NCBI RefSeq assembly: GCF_014195485.1
Contig: NZ_JACIBU010000001.1
Coordinates: forward strand, 3,410,001 to 3,474,000
Source: Modestobacter versicolor
Lineage (GTDB): Bacteria; Actinomycetota; Actinomycetes; Mycobacteriales; Geodermatophilaceae
Length of the DNA: 64,000 nt
Direction: 5' to 3'
The notes below the pieces were generated by a model that was not told the origin of the DNA, did not search any database, and saw only the letters and a program-made list of their open reading frames with translations. The position numbers and the translations under genes were made by a program. Numbering within the stretch: the stretch's first letter is position 1; the number at the start of each line of letters is the position of its first letter. Positions 9,644-18,580 of this stretch are shown piece by piece.

Positions 9644-11028
9644 GCACCGTGACCCCGCAGGAACTGGTCGAGCGGGCGCTGGCCGCCTCGACGGTCGACG
9701 GCCAGATCACCTACGTCACCGAGAGCTCGGAGGCCAACCTCCGCTGGGCCAGCAACAGCCTGACCACCAACGGGGCGATGCGGTCCCGGCAGGTCGTCGT
9801 CATCTCCTTCGTCGACGGCGGCGCGGGCATGGCCACCGGCACGGTGGCGCGCACCGGCTCCCCCGACATCGCCGAGCTGGTGGCCAGGAGCGAGCAGGCC
9901 GCTCGTGACGCCGGCCCGGCCGAGGACGCCGTGCCGCTGATCAGCGAGGCGCCGGCCGGCTCGGGGAACTGGGACGCCGAGGCCGCCGAGACCTCGATCG
10001 GCGTCTTCGCCGACTTCGCGCCGGCCCTCGGAGAGGCGTTCCAGGCCGCCCGCGGTCGCGACGAGCTGCTCTTCGGGTTCGCCGAGCACCAGCTGGCCAC
10101 CACCTACCTGGGCAGCTCGACCGGGCTGCGGCTGAGGCACGACCAGCCCACCGGCCGGGTCGAGCTGAACGGCAAGAGCACCGACTTCGGCCGCTCCGTC
10201 TGGGCCGGGGTGGGCACCCGCGACTTCACCGACGTCTCGGTGGCCGACCTCGCCGCCGAGGTGCAGCAGAAGATGGCCTGGTCGCAGCGGCGCATCGAGC
10301 TGCCGGCGGGGCGCTACGAGACGCTGCTCCCGCCGTCCACCGTCAGCGACCTGATGATCGTCGCCTACTGGTCGATGGAGGCCCGGGACGCCGACGAGGG
10401 CCGCAGCGTCTACGCCCGGCAGGGCGGGGGCAACCGGATCGGCGACCGGCTGGCCGCCCTGCCGCTGGACCTGCGCAGCGACCCGAACGCCCCCGGCCTG
10501 GAGACCTCCCCGTTCCAGGTCGTCGGTGGCTCCTCGGGCAGCGCGTCGGTGTTCGACAACGGGATGCCCACACCGGCGGTCGACTGGATCTCCGGCGGCG
10601 TGCTGACCAACCTCGTGCGGCCGCGGGCCTGGGCGCTGAAGACGACCGCGCCCGCGACGGCCGCCGTGGACAACCTGGTGCTGGAGGACCCGAACGCCAC
10701 CGCGTCCCCGGCCGAGATGATCGCCGGCACCGAGCGCGGGCTGCTGCTCACGACGCTCTGGTACATCCGCGAGGTCGACCCGCAGACCCTGCTGGTCACC
10801 GGGCTCACCCGCGACGGGGTCTTCCTGGTGGAGGGCGGCGAGGTGACCGGTGCGGTGAACAACTTCCGGTTCAACGAGTCGCCGGTCGACCTGCTGGCCC
10901 GCGCCACCCAGGCCAGCCGCACGGAGCGGACGCTGCCCCGGGAGTGGAACGACTGGTTCACCCGCGCGGCGATGCCGATGCTGCGGGTGCCGGACTTCAA
11001 CATGAGCTCGGTGTCGCCCGCGAGCTGA
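9640..11028 (+). CDS. pmbA: TldE/PmbA subunit
   Basis: 462 residues beginning at the GTG that overlaps the tldD stop. It has the PmbA/TldD fold (N-terminal alpha/beta region then a long beta-rich half with VLTNLVRPRAWALK and the glycine-rich GSSGSASVFDNG) but no HExxxH, as expected for the non-catalytic partner. It shapes the cavity of the heterodimeric protease. No precursor peptide gene lies beside the pair. Confidence 0.94.
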
Positions 11029-11157
11029 CGCCCCCGGGAGCATCGACCGAGCTCTGCGAGGGAGGAGCGGACCGGGGGCGGAAGCCGCGGAGCGGTGTCG
11101 CGAGCTGACGCCGCGGATCGGCATCGCGAGCTGACGACGCCGGGTGGGGACGCGGCC

Positions 11158-11189
11158 GTGCCGCCTGCCCCGGGAGGGGCAGGCGGCAC
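11158..11189. terminator. Terminator hairpin between convergent genes
   Basis: Perfect 14-bp inverted repeat GTGCCGCCTGCCCC / GGGGCAGGCGGCAC with a 4-nt GGGA loop, between the ends of the convergent pmbA and cell-wall protein genes. Likely bidirectional. Confidence 0.8.
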
Positions 11190-11242
11190 GACCTCCGGTG
11201 GAACGGCTCGCCGCCTCGGGTCAGGCGACGGCGAGCCGGGAC

Positions 11243-13888
11243 TCAGACCTCCTGCAGCTCGCGGCGGCGACCGGCGACCATGAGGCCGGCCCCCGCAGCG
11301 AGGACGACCAGGCCGAGGGCGGCCGGGACGCGGACGTCGCTACCGGTGTAGGCCAGCTCCTGCGAACCGCTGGAGGCGGCGACGGTGCTGTGGTGGCTGG
11401 CCGGGGTGTAGCTGCTGGCCGGGGAGACCGCCGCCGCGTGGACGGGGGCCGAGGCCGGGGCGGTCACGACGACCACGGTGTGGACGACCGGGGCCTGCGC
11501 CGCCGGAGCGGTGCCGGCCGGGGCAGCCGGGGCAGCCGGGGCAGCCGGCTTCACCGGGTGGGTCGGCTGGACGGGGTGCTCGGCCTTCGTGCAGTCCTCG
11601 CCGTGGTGGTGCCCACCGTTGCCGCTGCCGGGGGTCTGGCCGTGGTGCCCGCCGTGGTGCCCGCCGTTGTTCCCGCCGTTGTTCCCGCCGTTGTTCCCGC
11701 CGGGGGTCTGGCCGTGGTGGCCACCGGTGTTGCTGCCGTTGCCGGAGTTGGCGCCGGTGTTGGAGCCGACGTTGCCGCCGGTGCCGGTGCTGTTGCCGCC
11801 GGTGGCGTTGCCGCCGGTGGGGTTGCCGCTGTCGATCACGTTGCCGCCGTTGGCGCTGCCGGTGTTGGTGACGTTGCCGGTGGTGGTGGTGGCCGAGCAG
11901 TTCACGTCGCCCTTGACCGAGAAGCAGAAGACGTAGGTGACGTTGCCGCCGGTGTTCCCGCCCTGCTTGATCGTGCCGCCGTTGCCGCCGAGGACGGCAC
12001 TGTTGCCGGCGGAGCCCCCGGTGGTGGTGGTGTCGCCGCCGGTGCCGCTGCTGGAGTTGCTGCTGCCAGCGTTGGCGTTGCCGGAGGCGATCGCGGCGTA
12101 GACGGCGCTCCACCAGGCGGGGCTGCCCACGCTGGTGTCGACCTGGTTGCCGGAGTTGGCGCCGGTGTTGGAGCCGACGTTGCCGCCCGTGCCGGTGCTG
12201 TTGCCGCCGGTGGCGTTGCCGCCGGTGGGGTTGCCGCTGTCGACCACGTTGCCGCCGTTGGCGCTGCCGGTGTTGGTGACGTTGCCGGTGGTGGTGGTGG
12301 CCGAGCAGTTCACGTCGCCCTTGACCGAGAAGCAGAAGACGTAGGTGACGTTGCCACCGGTGTTGCCGCCCTGCTCGACGGTGCCGCCGTTGCCGCCGGC
12401 GACGATGCCGTTGCCGGCGGAGCCCCCGGTGGTGGTGGTGTTGCCGCCGGTGCCGGTGGAGGTGTTGTCGCTGTCCGCGTCCGCGTCACCGGACTCGGTC
12501 TCGCTCTCGGCGACACCCGAGCCCGAGCCGGAGCCGGAGGTCGTGCCGACCCGGTTGCCGGAGTTGGCGCCGGTGTTGGAGCCGATGGTGCCGCCGGTGC
12601 CGGTGCTGTTGCCGCCGGTGGCGTTGCCGCCGGTGGGGTTGCCGCTGTCGATCACGTTGCCGCCGTTGGCGCTGCCGTCGTTGGTGACGTCGCCGGTGTC
12701 GGTGGTCGCGTCGCCGTCGGCGTCGCCGAGCACGCTGCCCGAGCCGCTGCCGGTCTCGTTGCCACCGGTGTTGCCGCCCTGCTCGACGGTGCCGCCGTTG
12801 CCGCCGAGCACGGCGCCGTTGCCGGCCGAGCCCCCGGTGGTGGTGGTGTCGCCGCCGGCGCCGGTGGAGGTGTTGTCGCTGTCGGCGTCCGCGTCCCCGC
12901 TGGTGACGTCGGAGCCGGCGTAGGAGACCGACGGGCCGGAGCCCGAGCCGGAGCCCGAGCCGCTGGTCGTGGTCACGTGGTTGCCGGAGTTGGCGCCGGT
13001 GTTGGAGGTGATGTTCCCGCCGGTGCCGGTGCTGTCGCCGCCGGTGGCGTTGCCGCCGGTGGGGTTGGCGCTGTCGATCACGCTGCCGCCGTTGACGCTG
13101 CCGGTGTTGCTGACGTTCCCGGTCGAGGTGGTCGCGGTGGCGGACGAGTCGCCGAGCAGGCTGCCCGAGCCGCTGCTGGTCTCGTTGTGGCCGGTGTTGC
13201 CGCCCTGCTCGACGGTGCCGCCGCTGCCGCCGGCGACGACGCCGTTGCCGGCCGACCCGCCGGTGGTGGTGGTGTCGCCGCCGGTGCCGGTGGAGGTGTT
13301 GGTGCTGGTCGCCGTCGCCTCGCCGGACTCGACCGCGCTGCCGGCGTAGGACACCGAGGGGGCGCTGCCGGAGCTGGAGCCCGAGCTGCTGGAGGTGTCG
13401 GTGGCGTTGCCCGAGTTGGCGCCGGTGTTGGAGGTGATGTTCCCGCCGGTGCCGGTGCTGTCGCCGCCGGAGGCGTTGCCACCGGTGGGGTTGGCGCTGC
13501 CGGTCACGCTGCCGCCGTTGGCGCTGCCGGTGTTGCTGACGTTCCCGGTCGTCGTGTCCGCGGAGGCCGACGAGTCGCCGAGCACGCTGCCCGAGGAGGC
13601 CGTCGTCGTGTTGCCGCCGGTGTTGCCGCCCTGCTCGACGGTGCCGCCGCTGCCGCCGGCGACGACGCCGTTGCCGGCCGACCCGCCGGTGGTGGTGGTG
13701 TCGCCGCCGGTGCCGGTGGAGGTGTTGGTGCTGGTCGCCGTCGCGTCGTCGGAGGTGACCTCACTGCCTGCTGCGCTCACCGCGGGAGCCGCCTGGGTGG
13801 TGTCGGCGTTGGCCGCCGTCTGCCCCAGGAGCCACATGCCCCCGGACATCGCCACGATGGCGAGTCCGTTCCTCACAGAACTTCTCAT
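11243..13888 (-). CDS. Repetitive cell-wall-anchored protein with LAYTG sorting signal
   Basis: 881 residues from the ATG at 13888 (a GTG one codon earlier is possible; AGGGAA lies upstream). A signal peptide (to about residue 28, ...AANA-DTT) is followed by five tandem repeats of about 136-142 residues rich in Gly, Asn, Ser and Thr, each ending S-N-T-G-A-N-S-G-N. The two repeats nearest the C terminus carry the insert Y-V-F-C-F-S-V-K-G-D-V-N-C, giving a likely disulfide. Next comes a Gly/Asn/His linker (GNNGG and GHHG runs), a Pro/Ala/Val stalk, and a C terminus of L-A-Y-T-G, a hydrophobic stretch and R-R-R. LAxTG is the class E sortase signal of high-G+C actinobacteria, so the protein should be covalently attached to peptidoglycan, probably as an adhesin or surface matrix protein. 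No sortase gene is in the window. Confidence 0.88.
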   Translation of the reverse strand: MRSSVRNGLAIVAMSGGMWLLGQTAANADTTQAAPAVSAAGSEVTSDDATATSTNTSTGTGGDTTTTGGSAGNGVVAGGSGGTVEQGGNTGGNTTTASSGSVLGDSSASADTTTGNVSNTGSANGGSVTGSANPTGGNASGGDSTGTGGNITSNTGANSGNATDTSSSSGSSSGSAPSVSYAGSAVESGEATATSTNTSTGTGGDTTTTGGSAGNGVVAGGSGGTVEQGGNTGHNETSSGSGSLLGDSSATATTSTGNVSNTGSVNGGSVIDSANPTGGNATGGDSTGTGGNITSNTGANSGNHVTTTSGSGSGSGSGPSVSYAGSDVTSGDADADSDNTSTGAGGDTTTTGGSAGNGAVLGGNGGTVEQGGNTGGNETGSGSGSVLGDADGDATTDTGDVTNDGSANGGNVIDSGNPTGGNATGGNSTGTGGTIGSNTGANSGNRVGTTSGSGSGSGVAESETESGDADADSDNTSTGTGGNTTTTGGSAGNGIVAGGNGGTVEQGGNTGGNVTYVFCFSVKGDVNCSATTTTGNVTNTGSANGGNVVDSGNPTGGNATGGNSTGTGGNVGSNTGANSGNQVDTSVGSPAWWSAVYAAIASGNANAGSSNSSSGTGGDTTTTGGSAGNSAVLGGNGGTIKQGGNTGGNVTYVFCFSVKGDVNCSATTTTGNVTNTGSANGGNVIDSGNPTGGNATGGNSTGTGGNVGSNTGANSGNGSNTGGHHGQTPGGNNGGNNGGNNGGHHGGHHGQTPGSGNGGHHHGEDCTKAEHPVQPTHPVKPAAPAAPAAPAGTAPAAQAPVVHTVVVVTAPASAPVHAAAVSPASSYTPASHHSTVAASSGSQELAYTGSDVRVPAALGLVVLAAGAGLMVAGRRRELQEV
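11735..13790 (-). repeat. Five tandem coding repeats of 407-426 bp
   Basis: The landmark TTGCC(G/C)GAGTTGGCGCC (plus strand) recurs at about 11739, 12148, 12555, 12981 and 13407, giving periods of 409, 407, 426 and 426 bp. The Cys-containing segments near 11885-11945 and 12295-12355 are identical over more than 50 nt, which indicates recent duplication or gene conversion. Confidence 0.9.
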
Positions 13889-14020
13889 CACTGGGTTCCC
13901 TGTCTGCTGTGCGCGTCATCGCGCTGGGAGAGATGGACTGACTGACCTGCGGGGCGGCCGCGCTGCTCGGTGTGCCCCCCGTGGCACACCAGGGGCTGCG
14001 ACGGACCGCGAGCGGCCGGA

Positions 14021-15175
14021 TCAGTCGGGTCGGGAACCCGGGTCGCTCGTCGTGCTCACGACGAGCTCAGCGCCCGGGCGCAGCAGCGCCTCGGACGTCG
14101 GTGCCGCGTCGACCCGGAGGTCGGCGCAGAGGACGGCAGCGGGGGAGCCGGCGGAGCCGGACGCCGTGCCGAAGCTGATGCCGCAGGAGCCGACGGGCAC
14201 GACCACCGTCAGCGGCTGGACGGGGGCCGGGAAGCCGGGGAAGCCGGGGAAGGTCGGCGCGGGGGACGTGCCGGGTGCACCGGCGGCGTCGGCCGCGCCC
14301 GAGGTGGCGGCGAGGGCGACCGGGTCGCCGACGGCCGCCGGGGCGGCCCGCTGGGCGGTGCCGCGGGCGCCGTGGCCGCGGGAGGCGGTGCCCGACCGGT
14401 CGTCGCCGGCGTCGACCCGGTCGAGGACCTGGAGCGCGCCGCACGCCTGGAGTGCCGGGGCGAGCGTGGCGGAGTCGGTGCTCGCCGGGCCGATCTGGGT
14501 GCCGGCGGTGAGGGCGGGCGTCGCGGCGGACGCGGTCGCCGTGCCGGTCGCCGCTGCCTCGGCCGCGCTCGCGGCGTCGTTCGCGGACGGCGTGGTCGTC
14601 GAGGTGGTCGTCGAGGTGGTCGCCGGCGTGGAGCCGGTGGTGGTCCCGGGACCGTCGGTGCCCTCGGCGTCGGTGCCGTCGGGGTCCTCGGTGCCGCCGG
14701 TCGGGGGAGCCGGGTCGCTGCCGGGAGCGGGGGTGCCGGTGCCCGTCGTGGCGCCGCCGGTGCCCGTGCCCGTGGTCCCGCCGGAGGTGCTGCCGGAGCC
14801 GCCCGTCGTCCCCCCGCTGGTCCCGCCGCTCGCCCCTGCAGAGCCCTCGGTCGCCGGCTCCGGTGTGGTGGCGGGCGGTTCCGGCGTCGGCTCCTGGGCC
14901 GGTGGCTCCGCCGGCGGAGGCGGCTCGGTGACGTCGTCGACGGCCGTCGTGACCGCCTCGACGACGGGTTCCCCCACGGGGTCCACGACGGCTTCCACGA
15001 CGGCTTCCACGACGGGCTCGACCACGGGTTCGACGACGGCCGTCACCTCGCTGAGGAGGGTCTCGGCGACCACCGGTTCGGCCGGCGCGTCCTCTGCCCG
15101 GGCGACGTCCGCGGTGATCAGCAGACCGGCGTAGACGCCGACCCCGAGGAGCACCGTCCGGAGCCCGCGGCTCAC
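14021..15175 (-). CDS. Secreted Pro/Thr/Gly/Ser-rich hypothetical protein
   Basis: 384 residues from the GTG at 15175, chosen because it begins a clean signal sequence (SRGLRT, a hydrophobic core, then ADVARA-EDA). In-frame starts exist upstream to 15271. The first mature section is a V-V-E-P-V-V-E-A-V pseudo-repeat, then Pro-rich (PPPPAEPPAQEP) and Gly/Thr/Ser-rich linkers, and finally an Ala-rich domain with three cysteines (QACGALQV, VGSCGISFG, AVLCADLRV). No family recognised. Adjacent to, and in the same direction as, the repetitive cell-wall protein; probably also a surface protein. Confidence 0.75.
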   Translation of the reverse strand: MSRGLRTVLLGVGVYAGLLITADVARAEDAPAEPVVAETLLSEVTAVVEPVVEPVVEAVVEAVVDPVGEPVVEAVTTAVDDVTEPPPPAEPPAQEPTPEPPATTPEPATEGSAGASGGTSGGTTGGSGSTSGGTTGTGTGGATTGTGTPAPGSDPAPPTGGTEDPDGTDAEGTDGPGTTTGSTPATTSTTTSTTTPSANDAASAAEAAATGTATASAATPALTAGTQIGPASTDSATLAPALQACGALQVLDRVDAGDDRSGTASRGHGARGTAQRAAPAAVGDPVALAATSGAADAAGAPGTSPAPTFPGFPGFPAPVQPLTVVVPVGSCGISFGTASGSAGSPAAVLCADLRVDAAPTSEALLRPGAELVVSTTSDPGSRPD

Positions 15176-15376
15176 CCGCTGACGGCCTGCCGCAGGCGGC
15201 TGGCCGCCCTCGACGTGACCGGCGGTGAACACGGAGCGAAAGCTAGGAACGTCTTGTGTCCCAGGCCACACCCGGTCCAGAACCGGGGCAGAATGGCGGC
15301 GTGTCGGGGTTCCGGCTCAACGGGCGGCGCTCGTGGGAACACGGAGCGTCACCAGAGCCGGCACCGAAGTGTTCTT

Positions 15377-15393
15377 GGTATCAGCGTGATACC
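15377..15393 (+). promoter_or_regulatory. Operator of the RHH/Doc-like module
   Basis: GGTATCA-GCG-TGATACC, a perfect 7-bp inverted repeat ending 19 nt before the antitoxin start. This is the position and form of an autoregulatory site for a ribbon-helix-helix antitoxin (inference). Confidence 0.7.
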
Positions 15394-15412
15394 GACCCGA
15401 GGGGTTGGGCAG

Positions 15413-15625
15413 ATGGCAATGACGCTGCGCCTGACGGCGAGCGAGACCGAGGCCCTGCGCCGGCGTGCCCGGGCCGAGCACCGCTCCATGCAGGAGGTGG
15501 CCAAGCGCGCGCTGGACGAGTACATGGACGCGCACGACCCGTCGGCGCCGCTCGACGTCCTGCTCGACTGGCAGCTCACCCGGTACGCGGGGGCCCTCGA
15601 GCAGCTCGGGCGATGGCGGGACTGA
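15413..15625 (+). CDS. RHH/Phd-like antitoxin
   Basis: 70 residues. The N terminus M-T-L-R-L-T-A-S-E-T-E-A-L-R-R-R-A looks like the beta strand and first helix of a ribbon-helix-helix (Arc/CopG) dimer, with a second helix SMQEVAKRALDEYMD. The C-terminal part would wrap the toxin. It overlaps the Doc-like gene by 13 bp, the usual antitoxin-first layout, and has a dyad operator upstream. It is the first gene on this strand after two minus-strand secreted-protein genes. Confidence 0.85.
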   Translation: MAMTLRLTASETEALRRRARAEHRSMQEVAKRALDEYMDAHDPSAPLDVLLDWQLTRYAGALEQLGRWRD

Positions 15626-15984
15626 CGCCGGAGGACCTGGTCCACGTCGCCCGCCGCTCGGTGGGGGACGACGTGAGCGTCCGGGACCCGGGGCTGCTCG
15701 CCGCCGCGCTGGCCAGGGTCGAGGCGTGCGTCTTCGGCCAGGAGGTCTACCCGACGGTCCGGGAGAAGGCGGCCGCGCTGCTGCACTCCCTGGTGACCAC
15801 CGCGCCGCTGCGCGAGGGCAACCGGCCGTTCGCCCTCGCCACCACGCTGGTCTTCCTCGCCCAGCACGACGAGCAGCTGACGCTGTCCGACGCCGACGCG
15901 GTGGCGGTCGTGACCGCGATCGTCACCGGCCGGCTCGAGTCGGTGCACGAGATCGCCCTCGCGCTGGAGCACGGCCTCGGCTGA
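15613..15984 (+). CDS. Doc-like Fic-fold toxin with degenerate active site
   Basis: 123 residues, the size of Doc. The conserved region A-P-L-R-E-G-N-R-P-F-A-L-A-T-T-L-V-F-L (residues 64-82) aligns with the Fic core H-P-F-x-x-G-N-x-R, but the catalytic His is Ala64, Phe is Leu66 and the second basic residue is Pro72; Glu68, Gly69 and Asn70 are kept. Doc phosphorylates EF-Tu and other Fic proteins AMPylate targets, both needing the His. This copy may be inactive or use altered chemistry. Overlap with the antitoxin and the upstream operator show that it is still organised as a toxin-antitoxin pair. Confidence 0.85.
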   Translation: MAGLTPEDLVHVARRSVGDDVSVRDPGLLAAALARVEACVFGQEVYPTVREKAAALLHSLVTTAPLREGNRPFALATTLVFLAQHDEQLTLSDADAVAVVTAIVTGRLESVHEIALALEHGLG

Positions 15985-15999
15985 GCCCCCGCGGGGGCG

Positions 16000-16293
16000 T
16001 CAGCGCTGGTCGCGGCCGGTCTGCCCCGGGTCGGGGGTCGAGGTGGCGATCGCCGGGTCGACCGGGTCGCCGGTCGGCTCCGGGCCCACCTGGGTCGGGT
16101 CCGGGGTGCGGAACGGGGGGTCGGCGTCCGGTGCCCCGCCGGAGCCCTCCCCGGTCTCCTCGGGGCGGTCCGGCTCCTCCCCGCCGACGCCGAACCCCTC
16201 GGCGGGCGGCGGGGCGCCGGTGCCGGCGTCGGCGGCGGGGATGCCGTCGTCCTGGGTGGGCTGGACCGGGTCGAACGGTGCGCTCATGGACAT
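16000..16293 (-). CDS. Low-complexity acidic hypothetical protein
   Basis: 97 residues (ATG at 16293 or 16287), dominated by Pro, Gly, Asp, Glu and Thr with no hydrophobic core, so probably intrinsically disordered. No signal peptide and no family recognised. It lies convergent to the Doc-like gene with a 15-nt gap. Its reality rests on the start-to-stop frame and third-position G+C bias; moderate confidence. Confidence 0.5.
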   Translation of the reverse strand: MSMSAPFDPVQPTQDDGIPAADAGTGAPPPAEGFGVGGEEPDRPEETGEGSGGAPDADPPFRTPDPTQVGPEPTGDPVDPAIATSTPDPGQTGRDQR

Positions 16294-16352
16294 GAGGGGT
16301 CCGGTACCCCGCCCGGCGACGTCCGCACCTCGCGCAGGTGACCGCCCGGTGA

Positions 16353-16775
16353 TCAGCCGTCGACGACCTCGGTGTTCTGCGCCGCGACCAGCAGCCAGCG
16401 GCCGTCCTCCTTGGCCATCACGTAGGTCGGGCTGCCCGGGTTCACGCCCGGGAGCGGGACGCCGTCCCGGCCGACCGGCGTCTGGCGCACCTTCACCGCG
16501 ACGACGTCCGGCCGGATGAACACCACGTGCTCGACCTCGTAGGTGGCGGTCGAGGCCGCCATCGCCCCCGGCAGCACCTGGTGGGTGAACGCCGAGATCG
16601 CGTCGCGACCGAGGAGCCGCCGGCCACCGCCGGTCGTCCAGATCGCGTCGTGCCGGAAGAGCCCGGCGAACTCGTCGGGCAGCTCGTTCTGCTGGGCGTG
16701 CTCCAGGGTGGCGACCACCGCGGAGATCGCGCGCAGCTCGTCGGTGAGGTCGTCGGCCGGCATCAGGGTGTCCAT
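16353..16775 (-). CDS. SgcJ/EcaC-type NTF2-like protein
   Basis: 140 residues from the ATG at 16775 (a second ATG at 16763 is possible). It has the SgcJ/DUF4440 pattern: helix ELRAISAVVATLEHAQQNEL, then [22 protein letters not shown], and C-terminal strands ending in W-L-L-V-A-A-Q-N-T. The family adopts the cone fold; many members have no known reaction. Divergent from glyA and its riboswitch. Confidence 0.85.
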   Translation of the reverse strand: MDTLMPADDLTDELRAISAVVATLEHAQQNELPDEFAGLFRHDAIWTTGGGRRLLGRDAISAFTHQVLPGAMAASTATYEVEHVVFIRPDVVAVKVRQTPVGRDGVPLPGVNPGSPTYVMAKEDGRWLLVAAQNTEVVDG

Positions 16776-16851
16776 GCCCGGCACCCTGGCGGCTGCAGTG
16801 GACTGGAGGTCAAGGGGTCGCACAGCGGCCCGTCCGGTCGCTACCCTCTGC

Positions 16852-16934
16852 CCGGGCCGTGACTGGCGCATCGCAGGTGGACGACCACCGGGGAGCGGCC
16901 CCGTCGACCCGACGTCCGCCGCGCGCCTGGGCTC
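16852..16934 (+). ncRNA. ZTP (pfl motif) riboswitch upstream of glyA
   Basis: The conserved pfl elements are present in order: GGGCCGTGACTGGCG at 16854-16868, the hairpin GGTGGACGACCACC followed by GGGGAGCGG (16877-16899), and the 3' pseudoknot element CCGCCGCGCGCCTGGGC ending near 16932. Spacing of the parts matches the motif. It senses ZTP/ZMP, a signal of 10-formyl-tetrahydrofolate shortage, and activates folate one-carbon genes; glyA is a classic target. A TACCCT at 16842-16847 would be a suitable -10 element. Confidence 0.92.
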
Positions 16935-16955
16935 CCGTTCGACCGAGGAGCGCCC

Positions 16956-18392
16956 GTGACCAGCACCGTCAGCCGCGAGTCCACCGCCTTCACCAGCGCG
17001 CTGGACGTCATCGCCCGGGTCGAGCCGCGGGTGGCCGCCGCGATCGGGCAGGAGCTCACCGACCAGCGGGAGAGCCTCAAGCTGATCGCGAGCGAGAACT
17101 ACGCCTCGCCCGCCGTGCTGCTGGCGATGGGCAACTGGTTCAGCGACAAGTACGCCGAGGGCACCCCGGGCCGGCGGTTCTACGCCGCCTGCCAGAACGT
17201 CGACACCGTCGAGCGGCTGGCCGCCGAGCACGCCCGCGAGCTCTTCGGCGCCGACCACGCCTACGTCCAGCCGCACTCGGGCATCGACGCCAACCTGGTC
17301 GCCTTCTGGTCGATCCTGGCCGCGAGGGTGGAGGCCCCCGCGCTGGCGGCGGCCGGGGTGGCGAACGTCGACGCGCTCGGCGAGGACGACTGGGCCCGGG
17401 TGCGCCGCGCGCTGGGCGACCAGCGGATGCTCGGCATGTCGCTGGACGCCGGCGGCCACCTCACCCACGGCTTCCGGCCCAACATCTCCGGCAAGATGTT
17501 CGAGCAGTCCAGCTACGGCACCGACCCGGAGACCGGGCTGATCGACTACGCCGCGCTTCGCGCCCGGGCCCGCGAGTTCCGCCCGCTCGTGCTGGTGGCC
17601 GGCTACTCCGCCTACCCGCGGCTGGTCGACTTCGCCGCGATGCGGGAGATCGCCGACGAGGTCGGCGCCACGCTGATGGTCGACATGGCGCACTTCGCCG
17701 GGCTGGTGGCCGGCAAGGTGCTCACCGGCGACCTCGACCCGGTGCCGCACGCCGACGTCGTGACCACCACCACGCACAAGTCGCTGCGCGGGCCGCGCGG
17801 CGGGATGGTGCTGTGCACCGACGAGTTCGCGCCGTTCGTCGACCGCGGCTGCCCGATGGTGCTCGGCGGCCCGCTGCCGCACGTGATGGCCGCCAAGGCC
17901 GTCGCGCTCGCCGAGGCCCGCCGTCCGGAGTTCGCCGGCTACGCGCAGCAGATCGTGGCCAACGCCCGCGCCCTGGCCGACGGCCTGCTGCGCCGGGGAG
18001 CCCGGCTGGTCACCGGCGGCACCGACAACCACCTGGTGCTGGTCGACGTCAGCAGCTTCGGGCTGACCGGCCGACAGGCCGAGGCCGCGCTGCTGGACGC
18101 CGGCCTGGTCACCAACCGGAACTCCGTGCCGGCCGACCCGAACGGGCCCTGGTACACCTCCGGCATCCGGCTGGGCACCCCCGCGCTGACCACCCGCGGG
18201 CTGCGCGAGGCCGAGCTCGCCGAGGTCGGCGACCTGCTCGTCGACGTGCTGAGCAGCACCCAGCCCGACGGTGACTCGAAGGCCCGCTACCGGCTGGACC
18301 CGGCGGTGGCCGAGCGGGTGCGGGCCCGGGCGGCCGAGCTGGTCGGCGCCCACCCGCTCTACCCCGAGGTTGACCTCTCCGGCCAGGGCTGA
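16956..18392 (+). CDS. glyA: Serine hydroxymethyltransferase
   Basis: 478 residues, somewhat longer than the ~420-residue norm because of an insert around residues 110-150 ([18 protein letters not shown]...). It interconverts serine and glycine with tetrahydrofolate, feeding 5,10-methylene-THF. The PLP-binding lysine lies in [16 protein letters not shown], and S-E-N-Y-A-S near the N terminus is typical. GTG start with GAGGAG 5 nt upstream. Controlled by the ZTP riboswitch immediately before it. Confidence 0.97.
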   Translation: MTSTVSRESTAFTSALDVIARVEPRVAAAIGQELTDQRESLKLIASENYASPAVLLAMGNWFSDKYAEGTPGRRFYAACQNVDTVERLAAEHARELFGADHAYVQPHSGIDANLVAFWSILAARVEAPALAAAGVANVDALGEDDWARVRRALGDQRMLGMSLDAGGHLTHGFRPNISGKMFEQSSYGTDPETGLIDYAALRARAREFRPLVLVAGYSAYPRLVDFAAMREIADEVGATLMVDMAHFAGLVAGKVLTGDLDPVPHADVVTTTTHKSLRGPRGGMVLCTDEFAPFVDRGCPMVLGGPLPHVMAAKAVALAEARRPEFAGYAQQIVANARALADGLLRRGARLVTGGTDNHLVLVDVSSFGLTGRQAEAALLDAGLVTNRNSVPADPNGPWYTSGIRLGTPALTTRGLREAELAEVGDLLVDVLSSTQPDGDSKARYRLDPAVAERVRARAAELVGAHPLYPEVDLSGQG

Positions 18393-18410
18393 CCCCCTCG
18401 GCTCCGCCGT

Positions 18411-18460
18411 TGCGCACTCGTCGGGGCACCGCCCCCGCGGGAGACCCCGACGAGTGCGCA
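18411..18460 (+). terminator. Hairpin after glyA
   Basis: Perfect 16-bp inverted repeat TGCGCACTCGTCGGGG / CCCCGACGAGTGCGCA with an 18-nt loop, 19 nt after the glyA stop. No U-tract. It isolates glyA from the Nit1C-type cluster. Confidence 0.7.
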
Positions 18461-18521
18461 CCGGGCAGTGCGGAGTCGGGCACGCGGCGGTAACCGGGCG
18501 CGGTCGCGGTGCGGTCTTCGT

Positions 18522-18535
18522 AACGACAACTCGTT
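18522..18535 (+). promoter_or_regulatory. Candidate operator before the Nit1C-type cluster
   Basis: AACGA-CAAC-TCGTT, a perfect 5-bp inverted repeat 46-59 nt upstream of the first cluster gene, between the glyA hairpin and the start. The regulator is unknown and no regulator gene lies in the cluster. Confidence 0.4.
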
Positions 18536-18580
18536 CCGGGCGTCACCACGGGGAAACCGCCGGCGACGAGCGTTCTCGCC

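Noticed and set aside
11735-13790. Tandem repeats as a non-coding satellite or CRISPR
   Set aside because: The repeats keep one open minus-strand frame with a signal peptide and sorting signal, so they are coding.
18461-18580. GlnR-type site before the nitrogen-linked cluster (GTAAC half-sites)
   Set aside because: GTAAC occurs twice but spacing and the second half-site do not fit a GlnR box; kept only as a generic dyad.
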